Shown here: positions 8,326-18,372 of the stretch, in pieces
Layout of the letters: each line of letters opens with the position of its first letter
Position numbering within the stretch: the first letter of the stretch is position 1
Assembly (NCBI GenBank): GCA_022447605.1
Contig: JAKVBG010000001.1
Span: forward strand, 1 to 64,000
DNA: 64,000 nucleotides
DNA from: Mariniblastus sp.
GTDB taxonomy: Bacteria; Planctomycetota; Planctomycetia; Pirellulales; Pirellulaceae
Direction of reading: 5' to 3'
Translations under genes and position numbers: made by a program
Notes under the pieces: generated by a model
The model's database searches: none
Seen by the model: only the letters and a program-made list of their open reading frames with translations
Told to the model about the DNA's origin: nothing

Positions 8326-9876
8326 TTATTTTGCCAATTCGGTAAAACGTGACTCACGAATCACCGTTACTTTAACTTCTCCGGGATACGTCAACTGTTC
8401 CTCGTAGGCATTGGCGATGTCACGGCAGATTTTTGCCGCGCGACCGTCATCGGCCTCCTTGGAACTGACGATCACGCGAACCTCTCGGCCAGCCTGGACA
8501 GCAAAGGCCTGCGTTACCCCCTTCAACTCGAGGGCAATGCTTTCCAATTCCTCCATTCGCTTGATATATCGATCGAGGGATTCCCGCCTGGCACCCGGTC
8601 GCGAAGCACTACAGGCGTCGCCGGTAGCTACGACAACCGTGTAAGGATGTTCGACCACGATTTCATCATGGTGACCCAAGGCAGCGTGAACGACTTCCGG
8701 GCCTTCCCCGTGGCGCTTCAAAATTTCCGCGCCAATCTTGGGGTGGCCACCTTCCCTCTCATGATCGGCTGCCTTGCCAATGTCGTGCAACAAACCGGCC
8801 CGACGAGCCAGGTCTCCATCCAGGCCAACCAACTCGGCAACCATGCCGGAAAGAAAAGCAACCTCCACGCTGTGTCGCAAGACATTCTGACTGTAGCTGG
8901 TTCGAAAATGCAAACGGCCCAACATTTCAATCACGCGTTTATGCAGGCGCTTGACGTTCACCTCCTCGGCCGCTTCGAGACCTTTTTTGCGGATGAACTC
9001 CTTCATTTCCTTGCCGGTCTCAGCCACGACCTCTTCGATCCGTGTGGGGTGGATTCGACCATCATTAATCAGCTTATCCAACGCGATCCGGGCGATTTCC
9101 CGTCGTACCGGGTCGAAACCACTGACGATCACGACCCCGGGTGTGTCATCGATAATGACATCGACCCCTGTCTCTTTTTCAAAGGCCCGTATGTTGCGGC
9201 CCTCGCGGCCGATAATCCTGCCTTTCATGTCATCGTTCGGAATGTCAACGGTACTGGTTGTCGATTCGGCCGTCTGGCTCGCCGCAAAACGCTGCATCGT
9301 CATCAGCAGAATTTCGCGCGATTTGACCTCGGACATTTCCGTAATCATTCTTTCATGTTCCAGCAGGCGACTGCCAACCTCTTCTCCCAGTTCGTCTTCC
9401 AACAGTTTCAACAGGCGCGCCGTCGCATCTTCCTTGCTCAAGCCGGTGATCTGTTGTAATTGTTTCCGCTGTTTATCAAAAATCTCGTTCAGGTCATTCT
9501 CGCGCTGGGTCGCCTGATCCAATTTGATCTTCAGCCGGTTCTGGCTCGATTCAATGATACCACTCTGCTTCTCCAGATCCTGCGACAACTGGCTGGCCTG
9601 CGCTTCTCGCTTGTCAAGCAACCTCTCTTGCTCATTGAGTTTCTGTTGCTTCTGGTTGATTTCCTGTTCTGCCTGCGCTTTCCGGTTGAGAGTCTCTTCT
9701 TTGATCTGGAGTTCTGCTTCTTTACGATTCCCTTCAATTTCGCGCATCGCGTCGTCCATGACCGATTTCGCTTTGGACTTGGCATCCTTTCCAGCCAAGA
9801 ACAGATAGAAGAAAACCAGTCCGCCTCCCAGAATCAGCCCTCCGGCCGCACCGACAATTAGGCTCGTGCTTTCCAT
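8326..9876 (-). CDS. rny: Ribonuclease Y
   Basis: RNase Y is a membrane-anchored endoribonuclease that initiates mRNA decay. I use the ATG at 9876 ([20 protein letters not shown]), giving 516 residues, the usual length; the longer frame to 9981 adds 35 residues before the membrane anchor. Domain order: N-terminal TM helix; long charged coiled coil (about residues 30-190); KH domain ([20 protein letters not shown]); HD domain with [22 protein letters not shown] and GHHDE, the metal-binding residues of the phosphohydrolase site; C-terminal region ending ESRFTELAK. All hallmark motifs are intact. It is followed by ymdB on the same strand. Confidence 0.95.
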   Translation of the reverse strand: MESTSLIVGAAGGLILGGGLVFFYLFLAGKDAKSKAKSVMDDAMREIEGNRKEAELQIKEETLNRKAQAEQEINQKQQKLNEQERLLDKREAQASQLSQDLEKQSGIIESSQNRLKIKLDQATQRENDLNEIFDKQRKQLQQITGLSKEDATARLLKLLEDELGEEVGSRLLEHERMITEMSEVKSREILLMTMQRFAASQTAESTTSTVDIPNDDMKGRIIGREGRNIRAFEKETGVDVIIDDTPGVVIVSGFDPVRREIARIALDKLINDGRIHPTRIEEVVAETGKEMKEFIRKKGLEAAEEVNVKRLHKRVIEMLGRLHFRTSYSQNVLRHSVEVAFLSGMVAELVGLDGDLARRAGLLHDIGKAADHEREGGHPKIGAEILKRHGEGPEVVHAALGHHDEIVVEHPYTVVVATGDACSASRPGARRESLDRYIKRMEELESIALELKGVTQAFAVQAGREVRVIVSSKEADDGRAAKICRDIANAYEEQLTYPGEVKVTVIRESRFTELAK

Positions 9877-9977
9877 TTGGCTCGTTACCCCAATATTTGA
9901 GCCACCCGGCAAGGGGAGCGAGGACGGGGGAAAGACAGGAACTCGTAAAGAGTCAGCAAGCCGCTCGAGCAAGACGC

Positions 9978-10289
9978 TCAATCGACTCGATCACAGGCTT
10001 CATTTAATTCGCCCGCTTTCGCAGGGGGCCCTGATCGATCATGGTGCGGATGACTCCTGGATTCGAAGTTGATCCTGACCAGTCGCCAACCCGGGGAATA
10101 CGGTGGCCCGCAATCGACGAACCATGCCGAACCCCATCCCAAAAACGGCATCCATATGGCATACTCCACCAGGCGAGCCCTCGGGGAGACGCATCGATTG
10201 TTCGATTCTCTCCCCTTCGCGGGATACTTACGGAATTTGAAAGGCCAAATCCCCAGCACCATGCCCAATAGGTAAAATAAGATCGCCAT
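9978..10289 (-). CDS. Possible small membrane protein upstream of rny
   Basis: An open frame of 103 residues beginning [17 protein letters not shown], i.e. one hydrophobic N-terminal segment, with a second hydrophobic stretch ([16 protein letters not shown]). It lies in the 630-base gap between rny and tilS and reads in the direction of rny. No family is recognised, the C-terminal 40 residues look like random coding, and the ribosome binding site is poor. A TTGACA hexamer lies about 20 bases upstream of the ATG, but no good -10 follows. It may be a small real gene or merely the rny leader; I found no structured RNA I could name in the rest of the gap (10290-10509). Confidence 0.25.
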   Translation of the reverse strand: MAILFYLLGMVLGIWPFKFRKYPAKGRESNNRCVSPRARLVEYAIWMPFLGWGSAWFVDCGPPYSPGWRLVRINFESRSHPHHDRSGPPAKAGELNEACDRVD

Positions 10290-10509
10290 CGGTAAAGGAT
10301 ACCTGTCAAGGCTGAATTAAAATACGTGCCAACTTTTACTGTCGATTCACCTTAGCCATCGCACCCGGAGTTCACCGAATCGCAATGTTGCTTTGATATA
10401 AACCCGTTCACCCTGCCAAATCAGGCGAGAGAACTGTGATTCATCTTACCAGACCCTTCTGGAAACGCAATCTTGCACCCGTCACCTTTCGATCGACGTT
10501 GGTAACCCC

Positions 10510-11541
10510 ATGATCCCGCCCAACAATGAACCACCGAATTTCGTTAGCATTTGCCAGTCACTGACGGACCGGTGGTCTGCCGAGTCCTGGTTCCAGCAAC
10601 CTTTCATGGTCGCTGTTTCCGGTGGTGCGGACAGTGTCCTGCTATTGCGCGTCCTGGTTCAACTGAGAATGGCTGTCGAAAAAAGCCAGGAGTTAATCGT
10701 CGCCCATGTCGATCATGCAATCCGGGAATCGTCGGCCGACGACGCTGAATTTGTCAAGCGCCTGGCCGAACTGCATGGCCTTCGCTTCGTCAGTCAACGC
10801 CTTGACCTGGACGACTTGAACTCGCAATCCCCATCGGAAGATTTTCTGCGGCAAGCGCGGTACGAACAGCTCATGCAGATGGCCAATTCTTGTGGAGCGC
10901 GTTACCTGGCGACCGGGCACAACCTGGAGGACCAGGTCGAAACGGCCCTGTTTCGCATCTTCCGGGGTACCGCTTTTTCCGGTTTGCAGGGAATCCCGCC
11001 ATTGCGGGTGGACGGAGCGGTGAGTATCGTCCGTCCGTTGTTGCACGTTTCGCGCCAAACCATCCTGGCTGCGCTGGACGAAATCAATCAACCTTTTTGC
11101 ACGGATTCATCCAACCAGACATCGGACTACACCAGAAACTTCTTGAGGAATGAAATTTTACCTCCGCTCCGTCAAAGATTCCCGGCAGTGGATGGCGCGG
11201 TGATGAAACTGGTCGAACTGGCGACAGAATTCGAACAGTATCTTGATCGACAAGCCGAAACCTTTTCGAATGCGTTCATCGAGCATGACACACAAAGTCT
11301 GACACTCGACAAATCCATCTTGGAACAGGCCGATCCACTCGTGATCGCTCACTTGTTGACCCGCGCCTGGCAAGACCGTGACTGGCCCCGCCAGGATATG
11401 AACCGCGATTGGTGGCGGAAACTCTCTGACTTGACCCGGCAAAAAGATGAGCAGGTCGTACTCAACCTGCCTGGCAATATTCGGGTCGAATCCGACCGAC
11501 ACAAACTCCGTATCAGAATCCAGACGCCGCCGGGTAAGTAA
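10510..11541 (+). CDS. tilS: tRNA(Ile)-lysidine synthase
   Basis: TilS uses ATP and lysine to modify C34 of tRNA-Ile(CAU) to lysidine, changing decoding from AUG to AUA; it is essential in most bacteria. The P-loop motif SGGADS is present (FMVAVSGGADSVLLLRVL, residues about 33-50), followed by VAHVDHAIR, a conserved YLATGHNLEDQVETALFRI segment with the downstream FRG...GL.GI signature, and RNFLRNEILPPL, all typical of the PP-loop ATPase core. With 343 residues it is shorter than the ~430-residue E. coli enzyme: the C-terminal substrate-binding domains are reduced, as in several other phyla. Start ATG at 10510. Confidence 0.9.
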   Translation: MIPPNNEPPNFVSICQSLTDRWSAESWFQQPFMVAVSGGADSVLLLRVLVQLRMAVEKSQELIVAHVDHAIRESSADDAEFVKRLAELHGLRFVSQRLDLDDLNSQSPSEDFLRQARYEQLMQMANSCGARYLATGHNLEDQVETALFRIFRGTAFSGLQGIPPLRVDGAVSIVRPLLHVSRQTILAALDEINQPFCTDSSNQTSDYTRNFLRNEILPPLRQRFPAVDGAVMKLVELATEFEQYLDRQAETFSNAFIEHDTQSLTLDKSILEQADPLVIAHLLTRAWQDRDWPRQDMNRDWWRKLSDLTRQKDEQVVLNLPGNIRVESDRHKLRIRIQTPPGK

Positions 11542-11585
11542 CCGACTTGCAGGGTCAAGTAAACTGGGAGAAACCGAGCAAATTA

Positions 11586-11654
11586 CCGACGATAAGAGTC
11601 GGAAATGCCGGGGCAAATTGTTTACTTCACAGACAGAGTCATTTATACTCTGTC
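11586..11654 (+). promoter_or_regulatory. Two small hairpins in the tilS-MFS intergenic region
   Basis: CCGAC (11586-11590) pairs with GTCGG (11598-11602), and a perfect 8-bp inverted repeat GACAGAGT (11632-11639) / ACTCTGTC (11647-11654) encloses a 7-base AT-rich loop. Neither has a T-run, so they are not classic terminators; the second could be an operator palindrome or a leader hairpin for the transporter gene. A third inverted repeat GCATTGGT/ACCAATGC (11702-11709, 11752-11759) lies closer to the gene. Confidence 0.35.
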
Positions 11655-11799
11655 GACGGTAAGCCACCCCACAGTCGAGGGGCGTTTATCAGACGCTAAC
11701 TGCATTGGTAGCTGGCAGGAGATTGAACCCGCGATACGCCAACAACTTCGAACCAATGCCCACTCAATTCAATCACGCCCGGTGGAGGGGTGAAATTCC

Positions 11800-13455
11800 A
11801 TGAACGACCGAAATAACAAGATCGTCTTTTGGGGATGCTTCGTTGCACTGATCACGACGGCCTTTGCCTTTTTCAGCCGAATCTACCTCTGCAATGTCCG
11901 TTTCAATACTGATTTTGGACTCGATGCAACCCAGGTAGGCGAGTTAAGCGGCGCCGGCATTTGGCCGTTCGGTATTTCCATCATCCTGTTCAGCCTGATC
12001 ATCGACAAGATTGGCTACCGCGTCGCGATGATCTTTTCCTTCCTCTGCTACGCAGTCTACCTGGTCATGGCCTGCCTGGCCTATGCCGCAATCCAGGGGG
12101 TTGAGGGAGCCGCGCTGGAAGATGCTCAGTCCCGTGGTTATTTCTTTCTTTACTGGGGCAGTTTTATCCTGGCCCTCGGTAATGGAACGGTCGAGGCGTT
12201 CATCAACCCGGTTGTCGCCACGATGTATAACAAAGATAAGACGAAGTGGCTCAACATCCTGCATGCCGGCTGGCCCGGCGGTCTGGTCCTGGGCGGGATG
12301 CTGACCATTTTCCTGGCCGATACGGCGGCGACAGGTGACTGGCGAATCGTGCTAGGCATTGTGGCTATCCCGGCGCTGCTCTTCCTGGTCATGCTGATCG
12401 GGGTTCGATTCCCGGTACAGGAACGGGAAGAGGCGGGGGTCAGCTACCGCGAGATGCTGGCCGAGTTTGGCGCGTTTGGGGCGCTGATCGGGTTTGGCCT
12501 GATTTTCTGGCAACTCGGTGACGTCGTATTCAAGCCGCTTTTTGCCTACCTGGGCATGGATGAGGTGCTGATCGCTGGTTATGGTTTACCCGTCGTGGTT
12601 CCGATCCTGTTGACGGCCCTCGCCGTCCTTTTCTTCGCGGTTTACACCCGCAGTTTCGGGCGACCGATCATGGGTTTCCTGATCATTATCATGATGCCCT
12701 TGGCGATCACTGAAATTGGCACCGACGGCTGGATCAGTGGCTTGATGGAAAAACCGATGCAAGCCCTCGGCTACAATGCCGGCTGGGTCCTGGTCTACAC
12801 GTCACTGATCATGATGATCCTCCGGTTTTTTGCCGGGCCGATTGTCCACAACCTGTCTCCCATTGGCCTGTTGATTGTCAGTTCGCTGTTGGCCATGGCT
12901 GGCCTGTACACCCTCTCTCTGACCGGTGATGCGGGAATGTTGGCAATCTTTGCAGCCGCTACCCTTTACGCGTTCGGCAAGACGTTTTTCTGGCCGACCA
13001 TGCTGGGTGTCACGTCCGAGCAATGCCCCAAGGGGGGGAGTCTCTCGTTGAACGCCATTTCCGGCATTGGCATGATCGCCGTCGGTGTGATCGGTTTCCC
13101 GATGATCGGGATGTTCCAGGATATCAAGTCGAGTGCCGAGCTGGAAAAGAACGCACCGGCAACAGCCGCGATCGTTGTCCAGGAAAAAGAGACGTTTGGA
13201 TACCCGTACAAATCGATCGATCCGGATAAGACCGCCCAAGCCATGGAGACAGACGGTGACAAGGTCGGCGCGGAATTGGAAGCGGCCAGCAAGGCAGGGC
13301 AGTTCACCGCCCTCGGAACGATGGTCCTGTTCCCGACTTTCATGCTGGTCTGTTACCTGATCCTGTTCTTCTACTTCAAGAGCAAGGGAGGCTACAAGCC
13401 AGTGGAACTGGTGACCGACTCCGGATCGACTGACGACACTCCCTACCACGAATAG
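11800..13455 (+). CDS. Major facilitator superfamily transporter
   Basis: 551 residues with about twelve or more hydrophobic segments, starting MNDRNNKIVFWGCFVALITT. A strong ribosome binding site (GGAGGGG at 11784-11790) precedes the ATG at 11800. The pattern of helices separated by short loops, the GNGTVEAFINPVVATMY segment and LNILHAGWPGGLVLGGM are typical of a sugar/fucose-permease-like MFS subgroup that I recall as common in planctomycetes. A soluble insert lies between helices around residues 440-500 (SSAELEKNAPATAAIVVQEK), which is unusual for MFS. Substrate not predictable from sequence. The gene ends 45 bases before a strong intrinsic terminator, so it is probably monocistronic. Confidence 0.85.
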   Translation: MNDRNNKIVFWGCFVALITTAFAFFSRIYLCNVRFNTDFGLDATQVGELSGAGIWPFGISIILFSLIIDKIGYRVAMIFSFLCYAVYLVMACLAYAAIQGVEGAALEDAQSRGYFFLYWGSFILALGNGTVEAFINPVVATMYNKDKTKWLNILHAGWPGGLVLGGMLTIFLADTAATGDWRIVLGIVAIPALLFLVMLIGVRFPVQEREEAGVSYREMLAEFGAFGALIGFGLIFWQLGDVVFKPLFAYLGMDEVLIAGYGLPVVVPILLTALAVLFFAVYTRSFGRPIMGFLIIIMMPLAITEIGTDGWISGLMEKPMQALGYNAGWVLVYTSLIMMILRFFAGPIVHNLSPIGLLIVSSLLAMAGLYTLSLTGDAGMLAIFAAATLYAFGKTFFWPTMLGVTSEQCPKGGSLSLNAISGIGMIAVGVIGFPMIGMFQDIKSSAELEKNAPATAAIVVQEKETFGYPYKSIDPDKTAQAMETDGDKVGAELEAASKAGQFTALGTMVLFPTFMLVCYLILFFYFKSKGGYKPVELVTDSGSTDDTPYHE

Positions 13456-13500
13456 GCAACCCGGCTGTTTCAGCCGATGTGACCTAAAATGAAACCTGAG

Positions 13501-13536
13501 GGCGGCAAGCGGTGGCTTGCCGCCTTTTTCGTTTTT
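13501..13536 (+). terminator. Intrinsic terminator of the MFS gene
   Basis: Perfect 10-bp stem GGCGGCAAGC (13501-13510) / GCTTGCCGCC (13515-13524) with a GGTG loop, followed by T5-C-G-T5. Confidence 0.95.
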
Positions 13537-13893
13537 GTCTTGATGATTCTGGTAGCGAGCCGATCAAAACGGCCCCGCTTCCCAGTGTCTCCAGCCCAAC
13601 GGCGCAGTGTCCAATCGCCAGGTGGTGACCACACGACCAAACAGATGGGGCACCGTCCTGGCCGTAAAGCTAGCTGCTGGCAACCGCTGTGCGTGACCGC
13701 CGGCCAGCCACCGAAGCGCTCGTTTTCCCCACAGATTCTGGCCTCATTTTGCGATATGGCAACGTCCATCCGACTTTGAGACAAGCCGCCGAGAAGCGTT
13801 GCAGCCGGCTCGGCCTGGCAAACGGTTCCGTGTTGGTCCGCAGCCCGGAATCCGCTACTATTTCGCCGCTTCCACCCACCCCCTGGTCGACCG
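13537..13893. other. Intergenic stretch without a recognisable gene
   Basis: About 357 bases after the terminator and before the AsmA-like gene. Several open frames cross it on both strands but none has a domain, signal peptide or plausible ribosome binding site. It must hold the promoter of the downstream operon. Confidence 0.4.
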
Positions 13894-16800
13894 ATGTCGC
13901 TGTTTCGAAAACTTCCGGTACTGATATGCCTGGCCGCCTTGGCAGCCTTGGCCGGCTATCTCTACCTGCAGACCCAGGTCGACTCCGTCGTCACCCAAAA
14001 AATCTCGACTCTTCTCAACCAGCAACTGAATCGAATCGGCTTTCAGGCAACCCTGGATAACACGCAGTTCGTCGAGAAACAGGGGCTGCAGCTAACCGAC
14101 CTGCAGGTGGTCGACCCGGCCGACGGGGACTCCCCAATCCTCGAAGTCTACAAGGCATTTGTGCAGATGCCCGTCAGCTTGACCGAGCTGGTTACCTTGC
14201 ACCCGCAACCGCAAAGCCTGGAGCTAAAAAGGGCAAAACTGCGGCTCGTGCGTTACCCCGACGGTCGTTTCAATATCGAGCCCCTGATCCACCAGTTCCA
14301 GCAGATGACACCATCGGCCTCGATACTACCCGTCCGGCTCGTCGATTCCACCGTTGAATTCGAGGACCGGCTGAATGGTCAATCGTATACGCTGCAAAAA
14401 GTATCACTGAAGCTGGAACCGACGCAGATCAAATCACGCCGGGTTGCCAAGATCACTGTCTCATGCAGTGGTGAGTTCATCGATGATTTCCTGGGCACCT
14501 TCTATTTTGATCCGAGCAATGGAGAGTGGATTGCCGACTTGAACCGCGTACAAGTCGACGTCTCGCAAAAGCTGCTGGCCTGCCTGCCCGACTCGGCGAT
14601 GTCGGTTTTACCAATTCGGAATATCCAGGGGCAGCTTCAACTCGCTGGCCGCGTGTACGGAGAGGCTGAGCTACTCGAAAAAATGCCGACGTTCGACCTG
14701 CAAGGGACGATTCGCAACCTGAGTGTCAGCAGCGACCAACTGCCGGTCGGTATCCGTTCAGTCAACGCCCAATTCCAGGTCAACCAGCATGGGTTTTCCA
14801 TCGACCGGGCCACGGGAAATCTGGACGACGGCAGGTTCGAGTTAAGTTATCGGCAGACAGGCCTGCTGAATCGAAGTGGTTGGTCGGTGTCCGGCCATTG
14901 CAGGAATGTCAACTTCCGGCCAGAGATACTGAACCTGTTCCCGAAATTTGGCCCCAAATTCTGTCGCGAGTATTCCCCGGAAGGGCTGTTTGACCTGCAA
15001 TTTGAGCTTGATTCCAACGGTCACAAACAGGTGCATGCCGACCTGCTCCAAATGTCGTTTGATTATTGCCGTTTTCCTTACCGCTTAACCAACTGCCAGG
15101 GGCAATTTGATTGGCGCGGCGAGTCCTGCCAATTCAAGTTGACCTCGCGCAATGGCCAACAACAGGTCAACCTGACAGGGCACGTCCACAACCCGGGCCC
15201 CTTGGCCACTTACCGGTGTGACATTGCAACACTGACCGATTTCCCGATTGATGAAAAGCTGATGAAGGCTATCGACGCCTATCCTGGCATGTCACCCATC
15301 GTTCGCGCATTCAACGCCACCGGTCGAATTCGTTGCCAAGGCAGAATTGAAAAAACCGATCCCAACAATCCATTGGCTGACAAGACGTTCGATATCCAAC
15401 TCTCTGACGGCACCACCCGCCACAGCCATTTCAACTACCCGGTGAACGAGGTAGCAGGCACCATTCAGATGAGGAACTCGGACTTTTATTTCGAGAACAT
15501 TACAGGGCGCAGCCACACCGCGCGGGTCACGTGTGATGGAATCTGGAACCAGGCAGACGGGCTGAACCTGAGGTTCCTCTGCCAGGATGTCAAACTGGAC
15601 ACGCAATTGCGAGCGGCCCTGCCCGAGAATATCCAGCAGATTTGGGACGGGTTTCAGCCGACCGGAACGGTGGCGCTGACGCGGGTGGACCTGCTGCTGC
15701 CACCCCAGGCGACCGAGGTCGATGTACGGGTAGATGCCCAGTTGACGGCCGGCATCGATTCCGGCTCCCATCCTACAGTAAAAGTGGAACCGACCTGGTT
15801 TCCCTACGAGCTGAGCCAACTCAGCGGGAGAGTCCGGATTGGCCAAGGCCAGGTTCAATTGGAGAAAATTCGTGGAAAGCATGGTCGGGCCTGGCTGTCC
15901 ACCGATGGGAATGGTCAGTATGACGACCAGCGCTGGGCTGTCCGATTGCATAATATCCTGACGGGCGCTTTACCGGTTGATGAAGACCTGGTTTCCGCTT
16001 TACCAACAACTCTCGCCGAATCGATTCGCCAACTTGAGTACAAGGGTCTCGTCTCGGTCAGCGGCGAAACCACGCTATCCGGTCAACACAGCGGCTACGC
16101 GCAACCCGAGTTTGCCCAGGTTTCGTACCCGGCACCGGGCCCTGTCTTCGACCCCAATTTCAAGATGAGTTGGGATGTCCGGTTTGACATGGAACAGGCG
16201 GAAATCCTGCTCGGCTTACCAGTCAAAAACGTGTTTGGTCAGCTGTCGGTCCAAGGGCAGTACTTTCGAGAACAAACCGAGTGCAAGGGGGAAATTGCCC
16301 TCGATTCCCTGACGCTGTACGGGATTCAGATCACGAATGTCAACGGCCCGTTCTGGATTGACAACTACCGCGTCCTTTCCGGGGCCTACACCAGCCAAAT
16401 CAACCCGGATGACCAACAGCGGTCCCTGGTCGGAAATGTCTTCGGCGGACAAATCCGTTTTGACAGCCACCTACGGTATAGTGAAGACATGCCGTTTCGA
16501 ATCGACGCCACTTTGGCCAACAGTAAACTACAGGACGTTGCCGCCGAGGTTGCCCCCCAGTTCCAGGAGATGAGCGGCAAAGGTTTCGCCAGTTTTCAAA
16601 TGGTAGGCAACTGCATCGATTGGAATTCACTGCATGGACTGGGAACGGTTCAACTGCGGGATGCCGAGATTTACCAGCTGCCTGTAATCCTCTCACTGTT
16701 AAAGATACTGCGCGTCAAGGAAGTAACGACCAACGCGTTTGACACCAGCAATATCAATTTTCAGTTACAGGGTGATCGAATCAACCTGCAACGGATCGAA

Positions 16801-17097
16801 CTGATCGGTGACGCGATCAGCCTGATTGGCAATGGCAAACTGAGCATGAACCGGGAAATGGACTTGAACTTCTACTCGGTCGTCGGACGAAACGACTACA
16901 TCCCTCTGCTGTCGGAAATCGTGGAATTGGGAGCTCAACAGATCATGTGGATCAATATTCGTGGACCCCTGGACAATCCCCAGACCTACCAGAACTTTCT
17001 CCCTTATTTGAATGAATCGATCAAACAGTTATTCCAGGCCCCTGCCGCCAACAGTTTTCCTTCAACGCCAATCGAACCACGGGGCGGGGGGCAATAA
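13894..17097 (+). CDS. Large AsmA/TamB-like envelope protein
   Basis: 1067 residues. A signal anchor at residues 8-27 (PVLICLAALAALAGYLYLQ) is followed by the typical AsmA-like opening (QKISTLLNQQLNRIGFQATLDNTQF, then LQLTDLQVVD). The bulk is a long series of alternating beta-strand motifs ('LELKRAKLRLVRYPDGRFNIEPL', many 'GxxxLxGxV' turns) as in the bridge-like lipid transport/AsmA family. The C-terminal segment (INLQRIELIGDAISLIGNGK ... GRNDYIPLLSEIVELG...GPLDNPQTYQNFLP) matches the family's conserved C-terminal region, where 'I.G....G.G.....D..' precedes 'V.GTL..P'. In Gram-negative bacteria such proteins span the periplasm and support phospholipid traffic to the outer membrane. It is followed by small genes and dapF on the same strand, probably one transcription unit. 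Confidence 0.8.
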   Translation: MSLFRKLPVLICLAALAALAGYLYLQTQVDSVVTQKISTLLNQQLNRIGFQATLDNTQFVEKQGLQLTDLQVVDPADGDSPILEVYKAFVQMPVSLTELVTLHPQPQSLELKRAKLRLVRYPDGRFNIEPLIHQFQQMTPSASILPVRLVDSTVEFEDRLNGQSYTLQKVSLKLEPTQIKSRRVAKITVSCSGEFIDDFLGTFYFDPSNGEWIADLNRVQVDVSQKLLACLPDSAMSVLPIRNIQGQLQLAGRVYGEAELLEKMPTFDLQGTIRNLSVSSDQLPVGIRSVNAQFQVNQHGFSIDRATGNLDDGRFELSYRQTGLLNRSGWSVSGHCRNVNFRPEILNLFPKFGPKFCREYSPEGLFDLQFELDSNGHKQVHADLLQMSFDYCRFPYRLTNCQGQFDWRGESCQFKLTSRNGQQQVNLTGHVHNPGPLATYRCDIATLTDFPIDEKLMKAIDAYPGMSPIVRAFNATGRIRCQGRIEKTDPNNPLADKTFDIQLSDGTTRHSHFNYPVNEVAGTIQMRNSDFYFENITGRSHTARVTCDGIWNQADGLNLRFLCQDVKLDTQLRAALPENIQQIWDGFQPTGTVALTRVDLLLPPQATEVDVRVDAQLTAGIDSGSHPTVKVEPTWFPYELSQLSGRVRIGQGQVQLEKIRGKHGRAWLSTDGNGQYDDQRWAVRLHNILTGALPVDEDLVSALPTTLAESIRQLEYKGLVSVSGETTLSGQHSGYAQPEFAQVSYPAPGPVFDPNFKMSWDVRFDMEQAEILLGLPVKNVFGQLSVQGQYFREQTECKGEIALDSLTLYGIQITNVNGPFWIDNYRVLSGAYTSQINPDDQQRSLVGNVFGGQIRFDSHLRYSEDMPFRIDATLANSKLQDVAAEVAPQFQEMSGKGFASFQMVGNCIDWNSLHGLGTVQLRDAEIYQLPVILSLLKILRVKEVTTNAFDTSNINFQLQGDRINLQRIELIGDAISLIGNGKLSMNREMDLNFYSVVGRNDYIPLLSEIVELGAQQIMWINIRGPLDNPQTYQNFLPYLNESIKQLFQAPAANSFPSTPIEPRGGGQ

Positions 17098-17174
17098 TCA
17101 TGCAGGGTCGCTACAGGACGAAACCCGTACCGCCCTGGGGACCAATAACCCGGAATGAATGGGGGAGCAGATAA

Positions 17175-17429
17175 ATGGACCCTTCCGCATCACCCATCAC
17201 GGCCTCGATGGCGAGTCCACTCGTCTCTCAGGATGTGGCCGCCCATGTTCGCAACCGGCAGAACCAACTGCCCCAGCTAAAAGAGACCGGGAACCCGATC
17301 AGTGATACCCTGGAGGCCCAGGACCGGGAACCAGACGGCAACGCGGCCAGGAACAATGCACGGCAACCGGGCAAAGGCGAGGCCCAAGCAGGGCCGGCAA
17401 CCGGGGATCTACTGGACCTGACCGGTTAA
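17175..17429 (+). CDS. Small hypothetical protein, Asp/Gly-rich, ending LLDLTG
   Basis: 84 residues. Preceded by an excellent Shine-Dalgarno GGGGGAG at 17161-17167, seven bases before the ATG, which makes translation likely. Polar throughout with no membrane segment. The central '[14 protein letters not shown]' and the terminal 'GDLLDLTG' are, as I recall, signatures of a short protein family seen in planctomycete genomes (D-R-x-x-D-G motif and L-D-L-T/S-G end). Position between the AsmA-like gene and dapF, all on the plus strand, suggests co-transcription. Function unknown. Confidence 0.65.
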   Translation: MDPSASPITASMASPLVSQDVAAHVRNRQNQLPQLKETGNPISDTLEAQDREPDGNAARNNARQPGKGEAQAGPATGDLLDLTG

Positions 17430-17484
17430 CGGCAAGCAACTGGCCACCCGGGACATCGCCTACCTCTCGAAGAGTACCGATAAA

Positions 17485-18330
17485 ATGAAATTCACGAAAA
17501 TGCACGGCGCAGGAAACGACTACGTTTACGTCAATTGTTTCCAAGAAAATCCACCCGACGACCCCGGTTCGCTAGCAGTTGCCGTCTCTGATCGCCATTA
17601 CGGGATCGGTTCGGATGGTCTGATTTTGATTATGCCCAGCGACCAGGCCGACGCCAAAATGAAGATGTACAATGCCGACGGAAGTGAATCCGAGATGTGC
17701 GGAAACGGCATTCGCTGTGTCGCTAAATACCTGGTCGACCATGACATCTGTGACAAACCCGCGTTACGGATTGAAACAGGGGCCGGGATCTTGGCATTGG
17801 ACGTGTTTCAACAAAACGGTAAAGTCCATCAGGTGCGTGTCGATATGGGGCCGCCCAAACTGGCTCCCCGTGAGATACCGATTCACTTACCTGGGGAGAC
17901 TGGCGAACAGGTCGTCGATATTCCCCTGGAACTGGATGAACTCCCCTTGACCGCAACGTGTGTTTCCATGGGCAACCCACATTGCATAATTTTTGTGGAA
18001 GCCCTGTCCGATGAACTGGTTTTGGGACTGGGCCCTCGAATCGAAAAGGATCCCCGCTTCCCATCACGGGTCAATGTCGAATTCGTCGAAATTTTATCAC
18101 GCTCCGAGGTACGTCAACGGACCTGGGAACGAGGTTCCGGGGAGACATTGGCATGCGGTACGGGCGCCAGCGCCGTCTGTGTGGCAGGTGTCATTTCAGG
18201 CAGAACCGAACGAAAACTGACCAACCATCTACGCGGTGGAACATTGCTCCTGGAATGGTCCCAGGAAACCAACCATGTTTTCATGACCGGGCCAGCAGCC
18301 GAAGTTTTCAGCGGCCAATGGCCAATTTAG
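17485..18330 (+). CDS. dapF: Diaminopimelate epimerase
   Basis: 281 residues, the family's length. DapF interconverts LL- and meso-diaminopimelate for lysine and peptidoglycan synthesis, without cofactor, using two cysteines. Both are present: Cys72 in [15 protein letters not shown] and Cys224 in [19 protein letters not shown]. Other signatures: [13 protein letters not shown] at the start, [19 protein letters not shown] and [17 protein letters not shown] lies upstream of the start ATG. Presence of dapF fits a cell with peptidoglycan. An acyltransferase gene follows 42 bases later. Confidence 0.95.
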   Translation: MKFTKMHGAGNDYVYVNCFQENPPDDPGSLAVAVSDRHYGIGSDGLILIMPSDQADAKMKMYNADGSESEMCGNGIRCVAKYLVDHDICDKPALRIETGAGILALDVFQQNGKVHQVRVDMGPPKLAPREIPIHLPGETGEQVVDIPLELDELPLTATCVSMGNPHCIIFVEALSDELVLGLGPRIEKDPRFPSRVNVEFVEILSRSEVRQRTWERGSGETLACGTGASAVCVAGVISGRTERKLTNHLRGGTLLLEWSQETNHVFMTGPAAEVFSGQWPI

Positions 18331-18372
18331 AACATTAACGGAATACAGGTTTTTCAGGTAAAAGAATCAGGC

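Noticed and set aside
10290-10509. 6S RNA or other structured RNA upstream of rny/tilS
   Set aside because: No closing stem, central bubble or conserved 6S sequence could be found by eye.
11702-11760. On the minus strand, GCGGGTTCAATCTCCTGCCAGCTACCA resembles the 3' end (T-arm plus CCA-like end) of tmRNA or a tRNA
   Set aside because: The T-stem has mismatches with a 7-base loop, and no matching acceptor and D/anticodon arms or tmRNA 5' part are found at the right distance; treated as chance similarity.
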